Part shown: in pieces, positions 38,156-46,881 of the stretch
Numbering within the stretch: the stretch's first letter is position 1
How the letters are laid out: each line of letters begins with the position of its first letter
NCBI GenBank assembly: GCA_030836185.1
Contig: JAURQH010000019.1
Location: 1-64,000, forward strand
Source of the DNA: Planctomycetota bacterium
Lineage (GTDB): Bacteria > Planctomycetota > Planctomycetia > Planctomycetales > Planctomycetaceae
Direction of reading: 5' to 3'
DNA length: 64,000 bases
Position numbers and translations under genes: made by a program
Notes under the pieces: model-generated
What the model saw: only the letters and a program-made list of their open reading frames with translations
What the model was told of the DNA's origin: nothing
Database searches by the model: none

Positions 38156-38353
38156 GGTTTTCTCATCTATCGAGGTGGTGTCTCTGCAAGATGGCCAAGT
38201 TACTCGCACAAGTTGGTTCGACGAAATCAGCCGCTGGGCGCGAGCCTGCGGTTCAAAAAATCACTGGATGCTATCGCGTTCCGGCTAATGCCGACGGGAG
38301 AAAAGCGTCTCACGCAGAGGCGCTGAGGAAAAAAAGTGTAAGCGTTGTTGTAG

Positions 38354-38373
38354 GCCGACAGTCCCCTGTCGGC
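38354..38373. repeat. short hairpin element
   Basis: Perfect 8-bp inverted repeat GCCGACAG (38354-38361) and CTGTCGGC (38366-38373) with loop TCCC. No U tract follows, so it is not a typical terminator; it looks like a REP-type dispersed element. Confidence 0.65.
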
Positions 38374-38510
38374 ATGAACGATGCTGAATTGTGCTTGTGC
38401 ATCGATGAGCTGTTGGAATCAAACGAATAAAGAAAAGGGTGGCGGCGGGCGTACCGTGAAACGGAAGCCCTCGGAACTTATCCACGAAAGGTTTTACCGC
38501 CGATGACGCG

Positions 38511-38574
38511 GATCAAAAGAATCAGTGGTTGAGTGCAAAGGTTCTTCGCTGACAGATTTGAACCTCCGAGTTCG
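38511..38574 (+). repeat. 64-bp direct repeat, copy 1
   Basis: Begins GATCAAAAGAATCAGTG and ends CCGAGTTCG. Matches the copy at 38799-38862 at 61 of 64 positions, starts 288 bp apart. It contains the GATTC/GAATC-like half sites but no reading frame of note. Confidence 0.85.
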
Positions 38575-38616
38575 CAGGGAACGCAGAGAATTTTACATTT
38601 TGGGTGGGCGTGTCTG

Positions 38617-38719
38617 TTGGAGTGCGGGGACTTGTCACCGCTTTCTTTTTCATTTCAGAAGCAACCATGTGGACAACGCGGAATGAGAGAGAAAGCTCCG
38701 TCGAGCCGGAGCACTCCAA
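38617..38719. repeat. opposed pair of structured elements (long inverted repeat)
   Basis: Arms 38617-38654 and 38682-38719 are inverted copies of one 38-bp element (about 27 of 38 positions equal), starting TTGGAGTGC. Each arm also folds on itself: GCGG/CCGC (38624-38627, 38638-38641) in the left arm and GCTCCG/CGGAGC (38695-38700, 38707-38712) in the right, so the differences between arms fall in paired positions. Confidence 0.7.
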
Positions 38720-38798
38720 ACTGGCGATCAGATCGGAGTACTGATTGTCTCACGCGGCGGCGCAGAGGAAGAGATAAAGCTTGAAAAATGGAACCGCT

Positions 38799-38862
38799 GA
38801 TCAAAAGAATCAGTGATTGAGTGCAAAGGTTCTTCACTGACAGATTTGAACCGCCGAGTTCG
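38799..38862 (+). repeat. 64-bp direct repeat, copy 2
   Basis: Second copy of the repeat at 38511-38574, three mismatches, same orientation. It ends 4 bp before the stop of the PPC-domain gene on the minus strand. Confidence 0.85.
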
Positions 38863-38865
38863 ACG

Positions 38866-40968
38866 CTAATCTTTCGGCAACACCGTGATGGAAATTGGCT
38901 CGCTGCTGTAGGTCCATTTCATTACAAAATTCAGAGCAATATTGGCCATGATCACGGCCTGTTGTTTCTCGGCCACCTCGGCATTGTCGGCCGCTTTCAA
39001 AGTGATGTGCCCTTTCAGGTCTTTCGCCGTCAGCACAATTTTACTGTTCTTTTTGTCGAGTGCCACGCCGGGAGGAAGCGTGTCGGCGAACGGTCGATTC
39101 AAATGTTGAAACAGAACATCGAGCGAGATGTTCTTCGTGAAGCCTTCCGCTTTTTCGACGGTGACCTCGATTTTTTTCGATTCGCCCGGCTTGAGGACCA
39201 CTTCGTTGGTATCGAGTGACATTGACAAAATATCGACCGGTTCGGTGGTGGCAATAGTATGTGTCAGTACGGGCCAATGACCGCGACCTCCGCCCGGTTG
39301 ATAAATTTCCTGATACGTGGTGGCCGTCGAAACAAGTTCGATGGGTTGCTCTTCTTCTCCCATAGGAATTTCGGACGTTCCCCAAACTTTGATGTTCCAC
39401 ATATCAACAGGGGTTCCTTTCGGAGCGTGAAACACAATACAACCCGCCGTCGGTTTACCCGGTAATACGCGACCTGCCGATGCGGTCACTCCTTCAGGAA
39501 GTCCTTCGACGTGAAGTTGAACGCCACCCGTAAAGCCATTTTTACGAACGACATTGGCAAACATTACACCCCAACCCCCCGGCGTGATTTGGGTTTTGTC
39601 GGTGTCCAGATAGAGTTCAAAATACGGTTCGGGTTTGGTCACTTCGATGACATACACAAAGTTGTCTCCTCCCCGAAGATGTAAGTCACGAATCTCGATC
39701 TGATAGTCACCATCCGCAGGAGCGGTCCAGTTTTCTAATCGCGAGTCGGCGAAGGTCCGTTTATAGAGACTGAAGTCGTCATTCTCGCCACGCGATTTCC
39801 CGTCTTTGTCGAGAATACGAATGATCGGATCGAGAGCCGAGCCATGACGGCGAGCTTTGACTTCAAACGTGAACTTCTCCCCTTTTTTGGCCGTAAATCG
39901 ATACAAATCGATTTCTGTTTCTTTGGCAATGCGACCGTTGATGGCTGCGGGAAGAGTGACTGTTTGTAGAGAATCTGCTTCGTCATTGGCGGGCACCGAT
40001 TCCAGAATCGTCGGCAGTTCGGTAACGACCACAGGAACCGCATTCGTGACATCGTCGGCGAGGGGAAGTTGGACAAGTTGCCCACCTTTGATTTCTGCTG
40101 GTGCTGTCCAATCGACTTGACGTTGATCGGGAAGATTGAAACCAATGAGTTCCAAACTGGTTTTTTGACCCGCAGCCACCCCCAAAGGGTACACGTTACT
40201 GACAAACGGTCGGCTATTCGCTTCGATGCTGTATTCCCAATATTTGTTACCCGTATAACGTACGTCTCGAATCTCGATGAAATACTCGCCTGCCTGTTTG
40301 AAGGTATGGCAGATAAACGGGTCGCCGTAAAAATGATTATCAGAAGAAGCAATCGTCGAGCCGGCTGAATTGCGGAGAAACAAAATCGGATCGATGTGTT
40401 GTTGCAGGTCGTGAATTTTGTCTTGCAGACGTTGAGAACGGACATGAAAACAAACCGTTTGATTGGCTTCCACCGAAAACTTGAAGAAGTCGAGGTCTTC
40501 GTTCTTCTCGATGCAACCGCACAAAGTTGACGGCAATGTGGCGGCAGTGGCAGTTTGAGCCGTGTTATTGTCTTTGGTCTCCAAGACAACCGCATCGCGA
40601 ACGACCACCAATTGGCCGATTGTGGAAGCACCACTTGCGGTCGAAAGCCGAAACTCTCTCACGCCGGGCTCTGCCTCGGGAGCGACGGTCACTTTGATTT
40701 TGAGAGAAGTTGCCGACTTCGGTTTCTCACCTTCTTTAACGTCCGGGTGAATCGGTTCCGCCGTCACGCCGTCTCCTGAAACCCAAATACGTCTTGTTCC
40801 CGAGAGATCGTAACGGGATTGAATGGTGAGCTCGGCAGTTTGACCAATTTGAGCAGAGTTCGGAGCCAGCGACATGATCATCGGGTAGCTGATTTGTGCG
40901 TCGCTGTTCCCAATGAGAGTGAACAATGAACAGCTCAAACACAAAAACATTATCAAATAACGAGTCAT
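38866..40968 (-). CDS. secreted protein with two PPC-type domains
   Basis: 700 residues. Signal peptide (YLIMFLCLSCSLFTLIGNSDA). Two bacterial pre-peptidase C-terminal (PPC) domains are visible at about 130-255 (ATLPSTLCGCIEKNEDLDFFKFSVEANQTVCF) and about 325-450 (TLPAAINGRIAKETEIDLYRFTAKKGEKFTFEVKARRHGSALDPIIRILD). Ig-like sheets precede and follow, including one shaped like planctomycete stretches near about 465-560. No protease domain is present, so the PPC parts probably act as binding modules. It follows the DUF1549/DUF1553 gene on the same strand after 52 bp, so it is likely the second gene of that operon. Confidence 0.8.
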   Translation of the reverse strand: MTRYLIMFLCLSCSLFTLIGNSDAQISYPMIMSLAPNSAQIGQTAELTIQSRYDLSGTRRIWVSGDGVTAEPIHPDVKEGEKPKSATSLKIKVTVAPEAEPGVREFRLSTASGASTIGQLVVVRDAVVLETKDNNTAQTATAATLPSTLCGCIEKNEDLDFFKFSVEANQTVCFHVRSQRLQDKIHDLQQHIDPILFLRNSAGSTIASSDNHFYGDPFICHTFKQAGEYFIEIRDVRYTGNKYWEYSIEANSRPFVSNVYPLGVAAGQKTSLELIGFNLPDQRQVDWTAPAEIKGGQLVQLPLADDVTNAVPVVVTELPTILESVPANDEADSLQTVTLPAAINGRIAKETEIDLYRFTAKKGEKFTFEVKARRHGSALDPIIRILDKDGKSRGENDDFSLYKRTFADSRLENWTAPADGDYQIEIRDLHLRGGDNFVYVIEVTKPEPYFELYLDTDKTQITPGGWGVMFANVVRKNGFTGGVQLHVEGLPEGVTASAGRVLPGKPTAGCIVFHAPKGTPVDMWNIKVWGTSEIPMGEEEQPIELVSTATTYQEIYQPGGGRGHWPVLTHTIATTEPVDILSMSLDTNEVVLKPGESKKIEVTVEKAEGFTKNISLDVLFQHLNRPFADTLPPGVALDKKNSKIVLTAKDLKGHITLKAADNAEVAEKQQAVIMANIALNFVMKWTYSSEPISITVLPKD

Positions 40969-41020
40969 GAAAATATTCCCATCACAATATGTCGATGATC
41001 AAAAATCGGCAGATCAGAAT

Positions 41021-43489
41021 TCAATGCACAAACAAAAAGTCTTTGGAATTGATTAAAGCCCACATCAAATCTTCGAAGCATTCCTTTTCCGTCGGATACT
41101 CTTTCAGAAATTCCTCGACGGCTGCCTCTTCTTCGGAAGTGGAATAGCGACTGAGCGTGGCGAGATAAATTTTCTCAACCAACTCAGAGTTCTGCATCTG
41201 CTCGTTCTCTTTTTTAGCTTTTAAAAGCTCGGCAACAAAACCTTTGGCCGAGGCGATTTTATTAGTCAGGATGTCTCCATTGAGAGTATGAAGAGCCTGT
41301 GACAAGTTTTCGTCCGGCATCCGTTCGCATTCACAGACAGAAACACGCCGTGGCTTGGCGAACGTGTTCAGGAAGTAGTTCGGGTACTCGGCATCAGGCA
41401 AGTCGATGGCGCGTGTGCCGGGAGGAAGATTCTTGAACTTGGTGGCATCACCGGTCACTTGATCGATGGCATCCAGAAGCGGTTCTGCGGGAATTCGTTT
41501 GACCAGATAATGACTGTAGAACTTCGTATCGGCGACATTTTCGGGAGTCGGTTGCGAACTGAGTTGATAGAGTCGGCTGGTCATGATGGTTCGGATCAAT
41601 TGCTTCACGTCGAAGTCACTCTCAATGAATTGATCGGTGAGTGCCTCCATCATGGCGACGTTCGTCGGTGGATTCGTGGCTCGCATATCGTCAATCGGCT
41701 CGACCAAACCTCGACCGAGTAGATAGCTGGTGTATCGATTGACGATTGAGCGAGCGAACAATCGATTCTCTTTCGAGGTCAACCATTCCGCGAGTGGGAT
41801 GCGACGATCCAACTCGGAGTCCACCGGTTCACCGCCGAGCGGTTTGGGAGGAAGGTTTTTACCCGTTTTGGGATGCCGGACTTCTCCCGAATTACGAACC
41901 AGTACCACGGTTTCTCGCCCAAACAATCCAAATTCTTGGCTGTTCTTCGTTCCGATGCGAGAGAAGAACGCCGCGAACGAGTAGTAATCGGCCTGCGAAT
42001 ATTTCTCGAAGGGATGGTGATGGCATTGAGCGCACTGAATCCGTACGCCGAGAAAAATCTGTGCTGTTGATTCCGCCAATTCAGACGAATTGCCATTAAT
42101 ACGGAAGTAATTGGCAGGCCCATTGGAATAGATAGAACCTTTGGCAGTGACGATTTCCTCTACGAATTGATCGAATGGCTTATTATTCAGGAATGAATTT
42201 CGCAACCAGTTATGGAACGCCCACATTCCCTGGTCTCCCACATCATTGGAATTGTTGCGAACCAGATCGGCCCATTTGAGAGTCCAATAGGAGGCGTAAC
42301 GATCATTGTAGATGTCGAGGTTCGGGTCACCAGTGAGTCCCAACAGGCGATCAATCAACTTTTCCCGCTTGTTGGGATCGGTATCCTGCAGAAAGGCATC
42401 CGTTTCCACGGCTGAGGGAATTGATCCCGTTGCATCCAGAAATGCACGACGAAGAAAGGTCGGATCGTCGCACAAAGGAGACGGTTCGATTCCGAGTTCC
42501 CGGAACTTGGCCGAGGCGTGTTCATCGACAAAATTCTGATTCTGCCAACCGGCGAGTGGCACTTGTTCCTGATAAGGAACGGCAAACATGGCGATTTCCG
42601 CCTGTCCCTCAAAACGAACCATGACCGGTGCCTGTCCTCGTTTGAGAACATCGACACGACCATCTTCATTCACCGAGAGGACCCCTTCGTCCATTGAGTC
42701 AAATCGAGACCACGCGGTCACATCGCGTTGGGTGTCATCCTGATAGGTTGCGACGACGCGAAGTTGTTGCGAAGTTTCCGGCTTGGTCACTCGGCGGTTG
42801 GGAATGACTTCCAGCTTCGTCACTTTGGCCGGTTCTTTATCAGGAACGACGGCACCTTGTTCTAACCAGGTGAGCAGCAAGTTGTAATCAGCGCTGCCCT
42901 TCTGAAGCCGTTTGGCTCCACCGTGAGGAACGGCCATTGTCGGTTTCTGAAGAAACAGACTTTCTTCGGGCTTCAATAAATTGACGCGCCGTTGCCGACG
43001 GTCTCGAACAATCATCTCGTGATCGGCGCTCGGTTCGAATCCGAATACGGAGAGTTTAAAGCCGCCCTTGCCATACTGAGAAGCATGGCAGGCTCCCATA
43101 TTGCAACCCGCTTTGCTGAGAATCGGGGCGACATCTTTCACAAATTTGATGGTCGTTTCTTCCATCATGCCCGAAACGGTGACCGGTATCGTGAGTGTTT
43201 CATTGGCGATTTGAATTCGCAACTGAGTCGAGCCGTCCATCACGGGAAACGCACGGCCCCGTTCATCAACACGGACGATGGTTTCGTTCAACGACTCATA
43301 CTTTGCCATCGACGTTCCGTCGGCGGAACGATCATCGACCTGACCGTTCGTATTCTGTTCACGGACGATAAGCTGCGTCTGGTCAAACCGATTGCTGAGT
43401 TCGACGGATTCTGGTTGCACGATCCACGCACCATCAACCGACATCGGCACAATGAACGCCAGCAACGCAATCGGGAGAATGCGTAACAT
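41021..43489 (-). CDS. DUF1549/DUF1553 protein with Ig-like and cytochrome-like parts
   Basis: 822 residues from the ATG at 43489, giving signal peptide MLRILPIALLAFIVPMSVDGA; the frame opens at 43504. An Ig-like region comes first. Then a cytochrome-like segment with CNMGACHA (C-x4-C-H) and GGAKRLQKGSADYNLLLTWLEQGA. DUF1549 covers about 330-520 (DDPTFLRRAFLDATGSIPSAVETDAFL, CAQCHHHPFEKYSQADYYSFAAFFSR with a CxxCHH), DUF1553 about 550-800 (RRIPLAEWLTSKENRLFARSIVNR, ADTKFYSHYLVKRIPAEPLLDAIDQVTG). These proteins occur with DUF1501 partners, here the divergent gene at 43893. Function unknown; sulfated-glycan use is often suggested. Confidence 0.9.
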   Translation of the reverse strand: MLRILPIALLAFIVPMSVDGAWIVQPESVELSNRFDQTQLIVREQNTNGQVDDRSADGTSMAKYESLNETIVRVDERGRAFPVMDGSTQLRIQIANETLTIPVTVSGMMEETTIKFVKDVAPILSKAGCNMGACHASQYGKGGFKLSVFGFEPSADHEMIVRDRRQRRVNLLKPEESLFLQKPTMAVPHGGAKRLQKGSADYNLLLTWLEQGAVVPDKEPAKVTKLEVIPNRRVTKPETSQQLRVVATYQDDTQRDVTAWSRFDSMDEGVLSVNEDGRVDVLKRGQAPVMVRFEGQAEIAMFAVPYQEQVPLAGWQNQNFVDEHASAKFRELGIEPSPLCDDPTFLRRAFLDATGSIPSAVETDAFLQDTDPNKREKLIDRLLGLTGDPNLDIYNDRYASYWTLKWADLVRNNSNDVGDQGMWAFHNWLRNSFLNNKPFDQFVEEIVTAKGSIYSNGPANYFRINGNSSELAESTAQIFLGVRIQCAQCHHHPFEKYSQADYYSFAAFFSRIGTKNSQEFGLFGRETVVLVRNSGEVRHPKTGKNLPPKPLGGEPVDSELDRRIPLAEWLTSKENRLFARSIVNRYTSYLLGRGLVEPIDDMRATNPPTNVAMMEALTDQFIESDFDVKQLIRTIMTSRLYQLSSQPTPENVADTKFYSHYLVKRIPAEPLLDAIDQVTGDATKFKNLPPGTRAIDLPDAEYPNYFLNTFAKPRRVSVCECERMPDENLSQALHTLNGDILTNKIASAKGFVAELLKAKKENEQMQNSELVEKIYLATLSRYSTSEEEAAVEEFLKEYPTEKECFEDLMWALINSKDFLFVH

Positions 43490-43615
43490 AAAAGAAACCT
43501 CCAAGTGGAGTGGTGCAGTTCTGTTCGAATCCTGTGGGACTCAAACGAGAACTAAAAAAGGCGGGAACGATTTTAATAGCCCGTTTCTTAACAGACTATC
43601 AGGTGGGCGGTGATC

Positions 43616-43642
43616 AACGTCAAAATCACATATTGACGTCAA
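43616..43642. promoter_or_regulatory. palindrome between divergent DUF1549 and DUF1501 genes
   Basis: TTGACGTCAA (43633-43642) is a perfect 10-bp palindrome. A half site AACGTCAA (43616-43623) lies 9 bp before it in direct orientation. Placed in a 403-bp divergent promoter region, it could be an operator shared by both genes. No -35/-10 pair could be assigned with confidence. Confidence 0.35.
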
Positions 43643-43892
43643 TTGATCTATTTTGTCGCATCGACATTCCCGTTTCCAGACTAAAATGCCGGTTGGATCA
43701 TCTGTTTCAGGGAAAAAACAACGATTTTACGGTCTCGGCACTCTCTCCGGTTCTCATAACAATAGATATTGATTTGTTGCCCCAGATCCGATCATAATGG
43801 ATACTAATGAATTTTCCCGCCGGGAGAATGCTTCATTCTCCTTCCAACTCCCACCAGAGGTTCTCTTCCACCGAGAACATCGGAGGACTGCC

Positions 43893-45218
43893 ATGTTAAA
43901 CTTTCTTCCCAATAACGATCAAAATTGCGAAGGTCTTTCGCGCCGGCATTTTCTGCAAATCGGATCCATTGGTGGTCTCGGCTTAACACTGCCCACATTT
44001 CTGGCAGGCAAAAAGTTACTGGCAGGTGGCCCGGCCCCCAGTGAAGATGTCAATTGCATCATGATCTGGACGCGCGGTGGAACCAGTCATCACGACACCT
44101 TTGATCCCAAACCGAACGCACCGGCTTCTGTCCGCGGAGAGTTTGGCGTCATCGACACCGCGATTCCGGGAATTCAATTCACCGAAATCGTACCCAACAT
44201 GGCAAAGAACCTGGATCGCTTCGCAGTTCTGCGAGGGTGGAATCCCAAGAACGGTTCGCACGGCATGGCCGATCAATACGTTCTCTCTGGACAAAAATTC
44301 AACGCAGCCGTCCACTATCCAACATACGGCTCAATCATCAGTCACGAAAAAGGGTTTAAGTCGGCATTGCCGCCCTATGTTCAATTAGGAACTCAAGTCG
44401 ATAACCGATTCGGCGGAGGAATGTCGGGAATTCTCGGTCTCGAACACAGCGCGTTCACGATTGATGCCGACCCAAATTCCACCAGCTTTACGGTTCGTGA
44501 CATTTCTTTCCCCAAAGGAGTGACGGAAGATCGGGTGAGTCGCCGTCAAAAGATGTTGGCACGCATTGACGACTTGCAGCGCTCGGTCGATCTGCAACCG
44601 GTCAAGTACAACGCACTCGACGAACATTACAAAGCCGCGCTCAATATGATCACGGCACAAGAAACCAAACAAGCCTTCAAAATCGAAGACGAAGACCCCA
44701 AACTTCGTGATCGTTATGGAAGACACAAATTCGGACAAAGCTGTCTGCTGGCCCGTCGCTTGGTCGAATCGGGCGTCCGTTTCGTCACGGTCACCGATGG
44801 TGGTTGGGACACTCATCAAAACAATTTCAAATCGTTGAAGGACAGTCGCCTCCCACCCGTCGATCAAGCACTTCCCGAATTGCTTGCCGATCTGGAAGAA
44901 CGTGGCTTGCTTGATACCACGCTCGTCTGCTGGTTCACGGACTTCGGTCGAACTCCCAACATCAACTCGGCAACAGGTCGCGACCACTGGGCTTCTGCTG
45001 GCTTCGCCATGATGGCGGGAGCCGGAATCCCGGGAGGTTCTGTGTTAGGCGCGACTGACGACGAAGGGGGAACCGTAGTCAAAGACGAGTATCATTCCGA
45101 AGACCTCGGAGCCACCATCTTCCGCAAGCTGGGTCTCCCCGGCGATTTGCACGTCCATGCTCCCGATGGTCGTCCGGTACGACTCAACAAGGGTCGGGTC
45201 ATCGAAGAATGGTGCTGA
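43893..45218 (+). CDS. Tat-exported DUF1501 protein
   Basis: 441 residues from the ATG at 43893, with GGAGGA 5-8 bases before it; the frame is open to 43797. Twin-arginine signal SRRHFLQIGSIGGLGLTLP. DUF1501 marks: NCIMIWTRGGTSHHDTFDPKPNAP, GVRFVTVTDGGWDTHQNNF, LVCWFTDFGRTPNINSATGRDHWASAGFAMMAGAG, which share the metal-binding layout of the alkaline phosphatase superfamily. Divergent from the DUF1549/DUF1553 gene, its usual partner. Two small hairpins (43824-43840 and 43854-43873) lie in the leader. Confidence 0.9.
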   Translation: MLNFLPNNDQNCEGLSRRHFLQIGSIGGLGLTLPTFLAGKKLLAGGPAPSEDVNCIMIWTRGGTSHHDTFDPKPNAPASVRGEFGVIDTAIPGIQFTEIVPNMAKNLDRFAVLRGWNPKNGSHGMADQYVLSGQKFNAAVHYPTYGSIISHEKGFKSALPPYVQLGTQVDNRFGGGMSGILGLEHSAFTIDADPNSTSFTVRDISFPKGVTEDRVSRRQKMLARIDDLQRSVDLQPVKYNALDEHYKAALNMITAQETKQAFKIEDEDPKLRDRYGRHKFGQSCLLARRLVESGVRFVTVTDGGWDTHQNNFKSLKDSRLPPVDQALPELLADLEERGLLDTTLVCWFTDFGRTPNINSATGRDHWASAGFAMMAGAGIPGGSVLGATDDEGGTVVKDEYHSEDLGATIFRKLGLPGDLHVHAPDGRPVRLNKGRVIEEWC

Positions 45219-45252
45219 TTTCGTCAGTCGCCAATAAAACACCTGAAACGAA

Positions 45253-45288
45253 AACGCCTCATCGATTTTCAAACATCAATGAGGCGTT
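45253..45288. terminator. bidirectional terminator
   Basis: Stem AACGCCTCAT (45253-45262) with ATGAGGCGTT (45279-45288), extended across one mismatch by three more pairs, between the convergent DUF1501 and lipoprotein genes. Short U tracts flank it in both directions (CTTT to the right, AAAA to the left). Confidence 0.8.
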
Positions 45289-45317
45289 CTTTGAATCGTT
45301 TGTGAACGACGAAGCAC

Positions 45318-45737
45318 CTACGGTTTCAGATCGAAATCGATGGTCTGGCCCGCTTCAGTTACCTTAGCCGTCAAGTCAGTGGAATTTGTTTGACGGTACT
45401 TTTGAGGAATATTGTCGACTTCTTTATAGTCTTCTTCGGGGGGTGAATCTGGTCCCAAATCGATTTCAATCCAAGGTGGTGTGACTGTCACTTTGTAGTC
45501 ACCCGTTGCTGTTTCCAATGTGTAGGCTCCTTCGGCTCCCAATTCTGCCGAGGACGAAATTCCCGTGGAGCTGTCTTCAAATTGGACAGAACCTTCGGTC
45601 ACCGGAGCTCCTTCAAAAGTGACTTTTCCATTGATAGTGATCACCTCAACAACTGGCTCTGAGGAGCCACCACAGCCTAAAAATGTGATCACGCCCAGAC
45701 AACAGCCGAGCGTTTTTAGTAAGGATGACATGCGCAT
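45318..45737 (-). CDS. lipoprotein with carboxypeptidase-regulatory-like fold
   Basis: 139 residues from the ATG at 45737 (MRMSSLLKTLG...); the frame opens at 45770. Lipobox VITFLGCGGSS. The mature part VITINGKVTFEGAPVTEGSVQFEDSSTG, ELGAEGAYTLETATGDYKVTVTPPW is the beta-sandwich pattern of small planctomycete lipoproteins that lie after DUF1559 genes. The upstream DUF1559 gene is 87 bp away on the same strand and separated by an intrinsic terminator, so read-through is probably partial. Function unknown. Confidence 0.75.
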   Translation of the reverse strand: MRMSSLLKTLGCCLGVITFLGCGGSSEPVVEVITINGKVTFEGAPVTEGSVQFEDSSTGISSSAELGAEGAYTLETATGDYKVTVTPPWIEIDLGPDSPPEEDYKEVDNIPQKYRQTNSTDLTAKVTEAGQTIDFDLKP

Positions 45738-45770
45738 ATTTCCTTGGTTAATTGGTAATGTAATTGTCAT

Positions 45771-45800
45771 AAAAAAAGCGACCGGAGAGTGCCCGGTCGC
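45771..45800 (-). terminator. intrinsic terminator after the DUF1559 gene
   Basis: Perfect 8-bp stem GCGACCGG (45778-45785) and CCGGTCGC (45793-45800), 7-base loop, followed leftward by seven U (A run 45771-45777). It lies 24 bp after the DUF1559 stop and 34 bp before the lipoprotein start, so it can lower lipoprotein expression relative to DUF1559. Confidence 0.88.
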
Positions 45801-45823
45801 TCGTTGATCTCAGGCACCTCTGA

Positions 45824-46819
45824 TTAGAAGGCACCAATCGGATTACCATCATTCTTATCGGCCAAGTCTTTCAACGTCGGCAGATTGACGTTGTCCGAGA
45901 TAAATCGAACCCCTCCATCACCTAAGAGAACCTGAACACCTCCGGTATGAGCCGATAGTAACGCCGTGTTACATCGATTTGCACTATTGATGGAACCATT
46001 GTAAGTGGGTGGATTGGGACGTTGTCGGACAGTTGTCATCGTGTAACAACGAACATCGTTATTGGGAGATGCACCTGCCCAAGTGCTATCTCCACTGGGA
46101 ATCCGAGAGTTCTTGCTGCCCATCCAGGGGCCACTACTTCCGAACGCGGTCCGCCAGTTGTTTTGTTGAGTCGGATGCCAGTTCGCCTGTTCGGCAACCA
46201 TCATTGTGTTAGACAAGCCATCGGTACAATCGCGGAACGCAAATGAAGCTGTGCCTGGAAAAAAGCCACCGGAGGAATGATGTCCGTCTCCACCAGGATC
46301 AGTGAAATCTGTAGTGGGATGAGCATTACTCCCGGCAATCAATACATAACTGGCGACCATAGCCGGATTTGAACCTCCAGAGCTTCCAATGCCACGTGAC
46401 TCTGGTCTGGGGTCAGAAGGACAACGATAGACGGGAACTGTGACACCTTGCAAAATATTTCGAACGGGCCCAGCGCTACCCGACCCGAGCCAGTAATTGA
46501 CGCCGATGTTTCCAAAACCAACTCCCGCCAACTGATTGTATAACGGAGCCTGATCGACATAGGGCAACAGTCCCACGAAGGCTGTGTTGGCGTGTGCGCC
46601 TGATGTGCCTCCGGCAACTGCCGCAGGTGGGGTTTTTGTGAAGGTGTCGTGATAATTGTGAATCGCCAAACCGAGTTGTTTCAGATTATTCTTACAGGCG
46701 GAGCGACGAGCCGCTTCGCGAGCTTGTTGAACGGCAGGAAGTAGCAATGCGACCAGCACGGCGATAATAGCGATCACTACTAACAGTTCGATGAGTGTAA
46801 AACCTTTACGTTTATTCAT
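45824..46819 (-). CDS. DUF1559 prepilin-like protein
   Basis: 331 residues. Prepilin-type N-terminus with GFTLIE at residues about 6-11 and a hydrophobic helix, then NLKQLGLAIHNYHDTFTKTPPAAVAGG and the end SAHTGGVQVLLGDGGVRFISDNVN. Several Cys pairs lie in the C-terminal half. Same family as the protein of 17931-18866 but different in its middle part. The lipoprotein gene follows after an intrinsic terminator. Confidence 0.92.
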   Translation of the reverse strand: MNKRKGFTLIELLVVIAIIAVLVALLLPAVQQAREAARRSACKNNLKQLGLAIHNYHDTFTKTPPAAVAGGTSGAHANTAFVGLLPYVDQAPLYNQLAGVGFGNIGVNYWLGSGSAGPVRNILQGVTVPVYRCPSDPRPESRGIGSSGGSNPAMVASYVLIAGSNAHPTTDFTDPGGDGHHSSGGFFPGTASFAFRDCTDGLSNTMMVAEQANWHPTQQNNWRTAFGSSGPWMGSKNSRIPSGDSTWAGASPNNDVRCYTMTTVRQRPNPPTYNGSINSANRCNTALLSAHTGGVQVLLGDGGVRFISDNVNLPTLKDLADKNDGNPIGAF

Positions 46820-46859
46820 TAAAAACTCCTAAAGAAGATTAAGAAAATGCGCAGAAGAA

Positions 46860-46881
46860 TATCTGACAGCCAAGTCAGATA
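46860..46881. promoter_or_regulatory. inverted repeat upstream of the DUF1559 gene
   Basis: Perfect 8-bp inverted repeat TATCTGAC (46860-46867) and GTCAGATA (46874-46881), 6-base spacer, 41 bp before the DUF1559 start. It has no U tract, so an operator is more likely than a terminator. The remaining gap to 47174 is AT-rich (about 46960-47020) and shows no gene. Confidence 0.4.

Larger units (their letters stand above)
38156..38865. repeat. repeat-rich intergenic region
   Basis: 710 bp without a supported gene between the FtsK-like gene and the PPC-domain gene. It holds a 64-bp direct repeat in two copies, an opposed pair of structured 38-bp elements, a perfect GCCGACAG hairpin, a CCGCTGGG-type hairpin (38231-38251) and scattered GCAGAGG/GCTGAGG-type tracts (38297-38337, 38571-38590, 38748-38775). 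Similar short elements are dispersed in many planctomycete genomes. A 79-codon frame (38191-38430) runs through several of these elements and is not called as a gene. Confidence 0.75.

Noticed and set aside
38191-38430. 79-codon frame on the plus strand (MAKLLAQVGSTKSAAG start)
   Set aside because: It runs through several dispersed repeat elements (CCGCTGGG hairpin, GCAGAGG tract, GCCGACAG hairpin), and its product has no family-like pattern. More likely a chance frame or the remnant of a gene broken by repeats.
39735-40634. 299-codon frame on the minus strand within the PPC-domain gene
   Set aside because: Different frame inside a well-supported 700-residue protein; its composition (many Arg, Ser, Phe) is that of a shadow.
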